Assembly (NCBI RefSeq): GCF_000787835.1
Contig: NZ_BBPP01000022.1
Location: 1-64,000 of the forward strand
Length of the DNA stretch: 64,000 nt
Reading direction: 5' to 3'
Source of the DNA: Streptacidiphilus melanogenes
Lineage (GTDB): Bacteria > Actinomycetota > Actinomycetes > Streptomycetales > Streptomycetaceae
Of the stretch, positions 8,521-16,064 are shown piece by piece; position 1 is the first letter of the stretch, and every line of letters begins with the position of its first letter. The notes below the pieces were generated by a model, which saw only the letters and a program-made list of their open reading frames with translations, searched no databases and was not told where the DNA came from. Made by a program: the position numbers and the translations under genes.

Positions 8521-9665
8521 CGCCTCGTCCCGCCTCGCGCGGCGGTCATACGCCGCGCCATGGGGGCGCGGCCGGACAGCATGCCGCCGCCGCACGGTCC
8601 ACGCAGGGCCCCGGCCGCCACGCAGGACAGGCTCGACCCGGCCGTGCTGCGCCGCCCGGTCGTCCGCGCCCGGCCGACCCGGTGCAGGCCCTGATGGAAC
8701 GCCACCAAGAACTCTTCGCCGACGCGGTGGACCCGCTGGACATTGCCGAGACGCTGGAGCGTTCCGGCATCGGCCCGCAGACCGCGGGACGCTACCGACA
8801 CGGCGACGTCTTCTCGCTCGCCGAGGAGCTCCACGCCCGCGTGCCCCGACGGGCGACCGCCCTCCCGCCCGCCGAGGGCGAGTGGCGGCACCGCGCCCGC
8901 CCGGCGCTCATCGCAGGGACCGCGTCGGCCGCGGTCGCCCTGCTCCTGTGGGGCTTGTCGGTGCTGAGCCTGCCAGTGCCGCCCGGAGCGCAGGTGGCGG
9001 TGTTCGCGGCCGCGGCCGGTCTGACGCTGGGCCGGGGCCTGCCGCTGCCGGAGCGCGCCCTGTTCGGGCTGGGCGTGGGCGGCCTGCTCGCCCTCGCCCA
9101 GGGCGTCGGTCCGGCGCAGTTCGCGCTGGCGGCCGGTGTGGGCGTGGCCGAGTGGTGCGCTCGCTGGTACCGCCATCTCGGTTCGGGCCACGTCCGCTCC
9201 CGTTCCTCCCACGAGTTCCGTGCCCGGATGCGGCCGGTGCTGCCGGCCGTCGTGCTGGTCCACCTGACCGTTCTGGCCGGGCTGACGGCGGGGGCGCTGG
9301 CGCTGCCGTCAGCGGCGGCCGGCCACGGGGCGGTGGCCCACGTGGCTCGAGCGGCCCACGCGACCCATGCCGCCTGGGCGAGCCAGGGGACGGTCTGGGC
9401 GGCCCAGTGCGGCGCCGGCGCCGCACTGCTGATCGCGCTGCTCCTGCGGCACGGAGAGCGCACCCCGACGGGCCTGGCCGCCCTTGCGTCGGCGTGCGGC
9501 TGTGCCGCGCTGGCCCGAGTGACACCACCGCACCCCGACCTCACTGCCTGGGCGTGCGCGGTGACGGTCGGATCGGTCCTGCCCTGCGCATGGATCGCCC
9601 TGCTCAGCCCGACCGCCCACCGCCTCGCGATCGCCGACCCCGGCGAAGGGGAGCCGGGTCCGTAG
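8517..9665 (+). CDS. Polytopic membrane protein coupled to the glycosyltransferase
   Basis: A 382-residue protein. The first ~60 residues are basic and low-complexity, followed by a soluble helical segment (VQALMERHQELFADAVDPLDIAETLE), then about eight hydrophobic segments from roughly residue 125 to the end. The start overlaps the glycosyltransferase stop as ATGA. I do not recognise a named family. The context (glycosyltransferase upstream, sugar epimerase downstream) suggests a role in polysaccharide assembly or export, which is an inference. Confidence 0.8.
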   Translation: MTPRPASRGGHTPRHGGAAGQHAAAARSTQGPGRHAGQARPGRAAPPGRPRPADPVQALMERHQELFADAVDPLDIAETLERSGIGPQTAGRYRHGDVFSLAEELHARVPRRATALPPAEGEWRHRARPALIAGTASAAVALLLWGLSVLSLPVPPGAQVAVFAAAAGLTLGRGLPLPERALFGLGVGGLLALAQGVGPAQFALAAGVGVAEWCARWYRHLGSGHVRSRSSHEFRARMRPVLPAVVLVHLTVLAGLTAGALALPSAAAGHGAVAHVARAAHATHAAWASQGTVWAAQCGAGAALLIALLLRHGERTPTGLAALASACGCAALARVTPPHPDLTAWACAVTVGSVLPCAWIALLSPTAHRLAIADPGEGEPGP

Positions 9666-10056
9666 GCGGCCGAGTCGGCCCCGCCCCGGCCTCACGGTTG
9701 CGGCGCTCGTCTCGTGCGGCGGGCCGCAGCCGCCGCCGGGTCCTCCGCGCTCACGGGGGCGCGGAGTCCCCGGCCGGGGCCGAGGTTCCGGACCCACTCG
9801 GCCCGGCCCTGCCCGACGCCTCCGATCTGCCCGAGCTCTCCGACGTCCCCGAGTACGTCCCCCGAGCAATCTCCCGGACGTCCTCGGGGAGCAGCGAGTG
9901 CCCGGGGCACGTGGTCCTCGCGCCTCCGACGCAGGAGGAACGAGGCCGGTGCCGGGCCACCGGGTCGGCGGCGTGGGGCCGGCCGGGGCCGGTCCAGGCG
10001 GAGCTCCACCCACCCATCCGAGCAACGACCGCTCTACGTACGGAAGGACCCACCTG
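9666..10056. other. Intergenic region upstream of the epimerase
   Basis: About 390 bp without a supported gene. A 105-codon frame on the minus strand (9692-10009) lacks a ribosome site and known motifs and is probably spurious. Short GC-rich inverted repeats around CCCCGAG/CTCGGGG near 9860-9890 may form a hairpin. Confidence 0.35.
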
Positions 10057-10968
10057 ATGAGGGTGCTGCTGCTGGGCGCCGACGGCTTCATCGGCCGTCG
10101 TGTCGCCGATCGACTCTTCGCCGACCCGGAGCTCCAGGTCACCGTGCTCGGCCGGCGCGACTCGGCGGACATCCGTTTCGACCTCGCCGCCGGCAGCCCC
10201 GGCGCGCTGGCGCGGTTCCTCGACGCCGTCATGCCGCGTGTGGTGGTCAACTGCGCCGGCGCCACCTACGGCAGCCCGCGGGACCTGGTCCGGGCCAACA
10301 CGCAGGCCGTCGCGACCGTCTGCGAGGCGATCCGGCGCAGTCACGACCCGGCACGCCTCGTCCACGTCGGCTCGGCCGCCGAGTACGGTCCCGTCCCCAT
10401 CGGGACGGCCACGGCCGAGACCGCCGATCCGCGTCCGCTCGGTCCGTACGGGGTCACCAAGCTGGCGGGGACGGAGCTCGCGCTCTCCTCGGGGCTCGAC
10501 GCGGTCGTGCTGCGCATCTTCGACGTGGTGGGGCCGGGTGTCCCGGCCGGATCGCTCTTCGGGCGGCTCTCGGAGGGGCTGCGGCGCGCCCTGGAGCGAG
10601 GCGAGTCTCACGTCCGCACGGCCGATCTGTCCGCATTCCGAGACTTCGTCGACGTCCGGGATGTGGCGCGCGCGGTCCAGTCCGCCGCTGTCTCGGCCGC
10701 GACAGGCGTGATCAACATCGGTGGAGGTGCGGGGGTGCGCATGCGCGACGCGGCGGGGCTGCTCGTGCGTGCGTCGGGCTTCGAGGGCCGGCTGATGGAG
10801 GAGTCGCGGGGGCCGATCTCCGGTGCCGACGCCGCGGACCGCCCGATGGAAGTGCTGTGGCGTCAGGCGGACATCCGCACCGCGCGCGAGCGCCTGGGCT
10901 GGCGCCCTCGTGTGCCGCTGGAGGAGTCCTTGGCCGACATCTGGATGGAGACGGCCTGCCGCGTGTGA
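10057..10968 (+). CDS. NAD-dependent epimerase/dehydratase (extended SDR)
   Basis: A 303-residue Rossmann-fold enzyme acting on nucleotide sugars or a related substrate. The dinucleotide motif LLGADGFIGRR is at residues 5-15, the catalytic Tyr-Lys pair lies in GPYGVTKLAG, and the substrate domain includes FRDFVDVRDVARAV. ATG at 10057 follows GGAAGGA at 8 nt. It is the third gene of a probable glycan module after the glycosyltransferase and membrane protein, though about 390 bp separates them, so it may have its own promoter. The exact sugar reaction cannot be read from sequence. Confidence 0.88.
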   Translation: MRVLLLGADGFIGRRVADRLFADPELQVTVLGRRDSADIRFDLAAGSPGALARFLDAVMPRVVVNCAGATYGSPRDLVRANTQAVATVCEAIRRSHDPARLVHVGSAAEYGPVPIGTATAETADPRPLGPYGVTKLAGTELALSSGLDAVVLRIFDVVGPGVPAGSLFGRLSEGLRRALERGESHVRTADLSAFRDFVDVRDVARAVQSAAVSAATGVINIGGGAGVRMRDAAGLLVRASGFEGRLMEESRGPISGADAADRPMEVLWRQADIRTARERLGWRPRVPLEESLADIWMETACRV

Positions 10969-11056
10969 GGCGGCCGCCGCCGGTCGACGTGCGGGACCCG
11001 GCGGCCAGTCTCACCGTCGTCTCATCAGATGTCTCGCACATTGGACCATGGGCGTC

Positions 11057-11082
11057 GGAATACCCGCTCGCGTGGCACTGTT
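11057..11082 (+). promoter_or_regulatory. Sigma-R promoter of moeZ
   Basis: GGAAT at 11057-11061, exactly 18 nt, then GTT at 11080-11082. This matches the published SigR consensus GGAAT-N18-GTT. The moeZ start lies 41 bp downstream. It links MoeZ to disulfide-stress control by the SigR-RsrA pair encoded later in this window. Confidence 0.85.
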
Positions 11083-11123
11083 GGCCAGGGAAACACATCG
11101 CCTGACCACCACCGGAGTCCCCC

Positions 11124-12302
11124 GTGTCGCTGCCACCCCTGGTCGAGCCCGCCGCCGAGCTCACCGTGGACGAGGTCCGCAGGTACTCCCGCCACCTGAT
11201 CATCCCGGATGTCGGGATGGACGGGCAGAAGCGGTTGAAGAACAGCAAGGTGCTCTGTGTGGGCGCCGGTGGCCTGGGCTCGCCCGCGCTGATGTACCTC
11301 GCTGCGGCCGGTGTCGGCACCCTCGGCATCGTGGAGTTCGACACCGTCGACGAGTCGAACCTGCAGCGGCAGATCATCCACGGCCAGTCCGACGTGGGCC
11401 GCTCCAAGGCGGAGTCCGCGCGGGACTCGGTCAAGGAGATCAACCCCTACGTCAACGTGATCCTTCACGAGGAGCGCCTCGACGTCGACAACGTCAAGGA
11501 GATCTTCGCCGAGTACGACCTGATCCTGGACGGCACGGACAACTTCGCGACCCGTTACCTGGTCAACGACGCGGCCGTGCTGCTGGGCAAGCCGTACGTC
11601 TGGGGTTCCATCTACCGCTTCGACGGCCAGGCCTCGGTCTTCTGGGCCGAGCACGGCCCCTGCTACCGCTGCCTCTACCCGGAGGCCCCGCCGCCGGGCA
11701 TGGTCCCCTCCTGCGCCGAGGGCGGCGTCCTGGGCGTGCTGTGCGCGTCCATCGGTTCGATCCAGGTCAACGAGGCCATCAAGCTGCTGGCCGGCATCGG
11801 CGAGCCGCTGGTCGGCCGTCTGATGATCTATGACGCCCTGGAGATGACGTACCGCCAGGTCAAGGTCCGCAAGGACCCGAACTGCGCGCTGTGCGGCGAG
11901 AACCCGACGGTCACCGACCTGATCGACTACGAGGCCTTCTGCGGTGCGGTCTCCGAGGAGGCCCAGGTGGCCGCCGCGGGCAACACCATCACGCCGAAGC
12001 AGCTCAAGGAGTGGCAGGACACGGATGAGGACATCTACCTCATCGACGTCCGCGAGCCGGCCGAGTACGAGATCGTCAGCATCCCGGGCGCCACGCTGAT
12101 CCCGAAGAACGAGTTCCTGCTCGGCAACGCCCTGGAGAAGATGCCGCAGGACAAGAAGATCGTCCTGCACTGCAAGACCGGTGTCCGCTCCGCCGAGGTC
12201 CTCGCCGTCCTCCACGCGGCCGGCTTCGCCGACGCGGTCCACGTCGGCGGCGGCGTCATCGGCTGGGTGAACCAGATCGAGCCGGAGAAGCCCGTCTACT
12301 GA
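11124..12302 (+). CDS. moeZ: MoeZ: adenylyltransferase/sulfurtransferase (MoeB domain plus rhodanese)
   Basis: A 392-residue two-domain enzyme that adenylates the C-terminus of ubiquitin-like sulfur carriers (MoaD, ThiS, CysO type) and transfers sulfur to form thiocarboxylates. The N-terminal E1-like domain has GAGGLGSP (47-54), a SNLQRQ arginine motif and zinc Cys pairs in CYRC and CALC. The C-terminal rhodanese has the persulfide-carrying Cys350 in LHCKTGVRS. GTG at 11124 begins VSLPPLVEP. It is preceded by an exact sigma-R promoter and followed by a strong hairpin, so it is a single-gene unit. The molybdopterin synthase large subunit MoaE is encoded elsewhere in the window. Confidence 0.96.
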   Translation: MSLPPLVEPAAELTVDEVRRYSRHLIIPDVGMDGQKRLKNSKVLCVGAGGLGSPALMYLAAAGVGTLGIVEFDTVDESNLQRQIIHGQSDVGRSKAESARDSVKEINPYVNVILHEERLDVDNVKEIFAEYDLILDGTDNFATRYLVNDAAVLLGKPYVWGSIYRFDGQASVFWAEHGPCYRCLYPEAPPPGMVPSCAEGGVLGVLCASIGSIQVNEAIKLLAGIGEPLVGRLMIYDALEMTYRQVKVRKDPNCALCGENPTVTDLIDYEAFCGAVSEEAQVAAAGNTITPKQLKEWQDTDEDIYLIDVREPAEYEIVSIPGATLIPKNEFLLGNALEKMPQDKKIVLHCKTGVRSAEVLAVLHAAGFADAVHVGGGVIGWVNQIEPEKPVY

Positions 12303-12332
12303 GGCGCGCGCCCGCGCTCGACGCACGCAGTG

Positions 12333-12371
12333 AAAGGGAGCCCCCGACCGCAAGGTTCGGGGGCTCCCTTT
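12333..12371. terminator. Bidirectional terminator between moeZ and the flippase/pseudokinase gene
   Basis: Perfect 15-bp stem AAAGGGAGCCCCCGA / TCGGGGGCTCCCTTT with a 9-nt loop. A run of A on one side and T on the other lets it serve both convergent genes. Confidence 0.9.
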
Positions 12372-12406
12372 CGTGTGCTTCTCGCAGCTTCCTGCGGCGC
12401 GCGTCC

Positions 12407-15313
12407 TTACAGCGCGCCGCGCCGCTGCAGGTAGCTGAAGCAACCCCAGCCCGGCAGGACCGGCAGCCAGAACGTCAGCAGGCGGAACATCAGCACCGCC
12501 GGCCCCGCGATCGCGCCAGGCACGCCCGCCGCCGAGCTGAGCAGCAGGATCAGTGCGGCGTCGATGGTGCCGATACCGCCCGGCACCGGGACGGCGGACC
12601 CGGCCGCGTTCCCGGCCAGGTAGACCACGGCGATCGCGGCGAAACCCGCCGTGCCGCCGAAGGCGAGCACGCAGGTGTAGAGGCAGGCGATGAAGGCGAT
12701 CGACACCAGGATGATGCCGCCGAAGCCCGTGGCCAGCTTGGACGGGGTGCGCAGCAGGTCCAGCATGCGCGGGACCACGCCGATGAAGAGCGTCCGGAGC
12801 TGCTGGAACACCCAGCGCCGCAGCGGCGGGATCGCCGTGACGATCAGCACCACGACCGCCGCCACCAGCAGCACCGTGATCACCGTCCGTGCCGAGGGCA
12901 CGTCCGAGCTGTTGGCCGTCCCGGCGATGAAGCCGAAGCCGAGCAGCAGCAGGATGTGCATGCCCAGACCGACCAGCTGCGAGGCGCCCACGCTGGCGAC
13001 GGCCTGACCCGGTCGCACGCCGCAGCGCTGCAGGAAGCGCGCATTCAGCGCGACGCCGCCGACCGCCGCCGGGGCGACCAGCTTCACGAAGGAGCCCGCC
13101 ACCTGGGCGGCGAAGGTTCGCCAGAACGGCAGCTGCTCGGGCACGAACCCCGCGAGGCTCATGGTCGCACCGACGTAACTCGCGATCGAGGCGCCCACCG
13201 CGATCATGATCCAGCCCCACTGCGCGTGGGCCAGCTTGGTCAGCGGGTTGTTGGTGAGCTGGCCCACCAGCAGGTACGCGGCGAAGGCGCCCGCGACGAG
13301 GCTGATCAGGGTCTTCGGCTTGAGCCGCTCCAGCTTGGCGGGCTCGACGGGGGCCTGCGGCACCAGGGCGAGGATCTGCTCGCGGATGAGCGAGAGCAGG
13401 TCCGTCGGGTCCGGGTGCGCCTCCAGTGCCTCCTCGACCTTGACCCCGGCGGCGATCTTCGCGTCCCGCTCCGCCTGGACCGCGGCCTTGGCCTGCCGGT
13501 GGTACGCCTTCAGGTCCTGGCGGGTGGAGCGGCTCAGCCCGACCGGCTGCAGCATCGGCAGCGCCGCCGCGGTGCGGGAGGTGCCCAGCACCTCCGTCGC
13601 GGAGGCGACCGCCCGCTCGGGACCGACCCGCAGGGCGATCGTGGTGAGCAGCTGGGCGACGTCCATGCGCAACGCCAGATCACCGGCGGCGATGTCCCCG
13701 CCGGCCAGGTTGACCAGGCAGGTGCCGCCGTCCTCGGTGACCAGCAGCGCCCTGGAGGTGAGCTGCCGGTGCGCGATGCGGCGGTCATGCAGGATGCGGA
13801 CGGAGGTCCAGGCGTCGGAGAGGATCTTGTCGGTGATCTCCTCGTCGGCCAGGTCCGCGAAGGCGCGCCCCTCGACCCGCTCGTAGACCAGGATCACCGC
13901 GTCGGGGCCCAGCTCGGAGGTGGCGATCAGGTGGGGCGAACGGGCCCCCGCCGCGTTCGCGGCGTAGGCGATCAGGGCCTCCTGCTCGAGGGCCTGCCTG
14001 AGCGACTGCGGGCTGGAACGGGTGGCCACGGCGCGCAGCCGCAGCCGCCGCCAGAGCCGGTAGAAGAAGCCGGAGGCCTGCTGCTCACGGTCGATGACGT
14101 GCACGTCGAGCGGCGGGCCGACCTGCTGGACGACCAGGTAGCGCCGGGTGCCTTCCGGGCCGTCGGGGGAGCGGTGCGCGGTGATCGGGTCGAAGCCGAC
14201 CTTGCGCAGGCCCGCCAGCAGGTGTTCGCCGGTCGGCCGCACGTTGGGGCTGCCGACGGCGTAGAGGGTGCCGTAGGCGACCGTCAGGCCGAGCAGGATG
14301 GTGATCGCGATCGACAGCGGGGTGGTGTTCCCGCCCACCAGTTCGGAGAGGCTGTCGAGCAGCACGACGAGCCAGAGCGCCACCCGCCAGCGCGGCCGGC
14401 TCGACATGCCGACGGCGGTCATGTACGCGATGACCGGCGTCAGATAGCCGTGCACCGGATCCGATGCGGTGCCGTTGTGGGTGACCACCAGCGCGCCGTA
14501 GACGGGAGCAGGCGCGGCCTTGAGGACCCACAGGTCCACCCCGAGCGAGATGCCGTGGGCCAGCACGGCGGCGAGCACGCCGTCCGCCACCCGCAGCCCG
14601 TCGCGTTTGATGAGCCGCTCGACGGCGAAGGCGACCGGCACGATCAGGACGGCAGCGGTGGAGAAGAAGCTGGTCAGCGTGACCAGAAAGCTGGGCAGCC
14701 GGTTGGCGCCGGAGTTGATGTCGACGGTCAGGCCGCTCGTCGTCGACTGGGCGATGCTGGCCAGCACCAGCACGGCGGCGATGCCGAACAAGCCGAGCAG
14801 GAAACGCAGCAGGTCGGAGGGCCGGTGCGCCCGAGCGGGCAGCAGTGGCTCGTTGACCGCGACGCTCACGTCGTCCGGTCCGGGCCCGTCGAACCCTTCG
14901 CCGGTGGCGTCGCCTCCGGCCGCGCCGTCGTCTTCGGCGGCGCGTGTGTGGGTGACCGGCTCGTCCGCGGTCGGCTCCGCCCCCGTGGTCGCAGGAGCAG
15001 CGGCCGAAGCCGCCGCCGACGGCGCCGCGGAGGGAGTCGCCGAGCCGGAGGAACGCTTCACCAGATCGACGGGCGGCTTCTTCCGGCCAGACTGCTCGGG
15101 CGCGGACCCGTTCGAGGACCCCGTCGCGGACCCGTTGGCGGACGCCGTGCCGGGATCAGTCTCCGTCCCGGGGCGGCCCTGCTCCCGGGCATCGTCCTGC
15201 GGGGTGGCCTCCGGCGGCTGAGGGGGGTCCGTCGGCGCACCGGGGTCGGATGCGGGCATGCGTCGGGGCGCGTCGGCAGAATCCGCCGCGCTCGTGGCCC
15301 TCGGTCCGGTCAT
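12407..15313 (-). CDS. Large membrane protein: pseudokinase-like domain fused to a UPF0104/LPG-flippase-type domain
   Basis: A 968-residue protein. Residues 1 to about 160 are low-complexity (Pro/Ala/Ser/Gly) and probably cytoplasmic. A first membrane block spans roughly 165-385. A soluble segment of about 390-620 resembles a protein-kinase/ABC1 lobe: YERVEGRAFADL, then IAHRQLTSRALLV where HRD is expected, and LVNLAGGD where DFG is expected. It therefore looks catalytically degenerate. The C-terminal ~330 residues match the lysylphosphatidylglycerol synthase transmembrane (UPF0104, MprF flippase-like) type: LVAGAFAAYLLVGQL, VAPAAVGGVALNARFLQR, VPVPGGIGTIDAAL. A lipid or lipid-linked precursor flippase role is plausible but unproven. 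ATG at 15313 follows GGGGAG closely. Confidence 0.85.
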   Translation of the reverse strand: MTGPRATSAADSADAPRRMPASDPGAPTDPPQPPEATPQDDAREQGRPGTETDPGTASANGSATGSSNGSAPEQSGRKKPPVDLVKRSSGSATPSAAPSAAASAAAPATTGAEPTADEPVTHTRAAEDDGAAGGDATGEGFDGPGPDDVSVAVNEPLLPARAHRPSDLLRFLLGLFGIAAVLVLASIAQSTTSGLTVDINSGANRLPSFLVTLTSFFSTAAVLIVPVAFAVERLIKRDGLRVADGVLAAVLAHGISLGVDLWVLKAAPAPVYGALVVTHNGTASDPVHGYLTPVIAYMTAVGMSSRPRWRVALWLVVLLDSLSELVGGNTTPLSIAITILLGLTVAYGTLYAVGSPNVRPTGEHLLAGLRKVGFDPITAHRSPDGPEGTRRYLVVQQVGPPLDVHVIDREQQASGFFYRLWRRLRLRAVATRSSPQSLRQALEQEALIAYAANAAGARSPHLIATSELGPDAVILVYERVEGRAFADLADEEITDKILSDAWTSVRILHDRRIAHRQLTSRALLVTEDGGTCLVNLAGGDIAAGDLALRMDVAQLLTTIALRVGPERAVASATEVLGTSRTAAALPMLQPVGLSRSTRQDLKAYHRQAKAAVQAERDAKIAAGVKVEEALEAHPDPTDLLSLIREQILALVPQAPVEPAKLERLKPKTLISLVAGAFAAYLLVGQLTNNPLTKLAHAQWGWIMIAVGASIASYVGATMSLAGFVPEQLPFWRTFAAQVAGSFVKLVAPAAVGGVALNARFLQRCGVRPGQAVASVGASQLVGLGMHILLLLGFGFIAGTANSSDVPSARTVITVLLVAAVVVLIVTAIPPLRRWVFQQLRTLFIGVVPRMLDLLRTPSKLATGFGGIILVSIAFIACLYTCVLAFGGTAGFAAIAVVYLAGNAAGSAVPVPGGIGTIDAALILLLSSAAGVPGAIAGPAVLMFRLLTFWLPVLPGWGCFSYLQRRGAL

Positions 15314-15541
15314 CGCTCCCCGTGTGCCTTCTGTCCGTCCGCCCGCCGTCGTCCCTTCATCAGGGCCCCTTCAGGTCATTCAAGGGTGGCATGGTCGGAT
15401 CGAGCGCGCGGCGGTGAGGTGTCCCCGTGCCGACCCTCGGCGGATGCTACATTCCCCCGGCTGGGTGAGCGAGGATGTTCCGCGCCGTCGTACCCCCAGG
15501 GTGTCGCGCTTCCGCACGCAATGTCGTAGGCGTGCGCCAGA

Positions 15542-15889
15542 ATGCCGGATGTGGACGAAGGGGCTGCAGAGTCGGAGCTCCCGCCGTACGCCGAGCGCGT
15601 GCTCGACGTGACGGAAGGCATTCCGGCCGGACGGGTGATGACCTACGGCGACGTCGCCGAGTACCTCGGCGAGGGCGGCCCGAGGCAGGTCGGACGGGTG
15701 ATGGCGCTCTACGGCGGGGCCGTGCCGTGGTGGCGGGTGATCCGCGCGGACGGGCGGCTGCTGCCGGGCCACGAGCTGCGCGCGCTGGAGCAGTACCGGG
15801 TCGAGGGCACGCCGCTCCGCGATGTGGCCGGACAGCACATGCCCCGCGTCGACCTGCGCCGCGCCCGCTGGGACGGGCGTTCGCGCTGA
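15542..15889 (+). CDS. Alkyltransferase-like protein (MGMT DNA-binding domain, ATL)
   Basis: A 115-residue protein with the O6-alkylguanine-DNA alkyltransferase C-terminal fold: PAGRVMTYGDVAEYLG, RQVGRVMA and the active-site loop. The methyl-acceptor cysteine of PCHRV is replaced, giving PWWRV at residues 62-66. By analogy with known ATL proteins it should bind O6-alkylguanine lesions without repairing them and direct nucleotide excision repair. ATG at 15542 lacks a strong ribosome site; a TAGGCG hexamer nearby allows a near-leaderless message. It lies upstream of adnA with ~175 bp between. Confidence 0.88.
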   Translation: MPDVDEGAAESELPPYAERVLDVTEGIPAGRVMTYGDVAEYLGEGGPRQVGRVMALYGGAVPWWRVIRADGRLLPGHELRALEQYRVEGTPLRDVAGQHMPRVDLRRARWDGRSR

Positions 15890-16064
15890 GTCCTCGGCCG
15901 GGCGCACGGTACGCGCGGGGCGTGGCGTATCCCACGGATCCGGCGATTCGGGAGACAACGGCGGGGCTGTCGGGGCAGGATCGTAGGCTCGCTCCCGGAC
16001 GGAGTGCCTGAGGCGCCCCCCGTCCTCGTGTGCCGCCTCGCTTGCTTCGTTCCTGGATCCGCCC

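Noticed and set aside
9692-10009. 105-codon minus-strand frame upstream of the epimerase
   Set aside because: No ribosome site, no domain, and composition like non-coding high-GC DNA.
11025-13220. 731-codon minus-strand frame over moeZ and the end of the flippase gene
   Set aside because: It runs antisense to the whole of moeZ and through a strong terminator, with no recognisable domain.
12956-15529. 857-codon plus-strand frame opposite the flippase/pseudokinase gene
   Set aside because: High-GC DNA opens antisense frames. The minus-strand product has membrane segments and family motifs, whereas this frame is Gly/Arg/Asp-rich with none.
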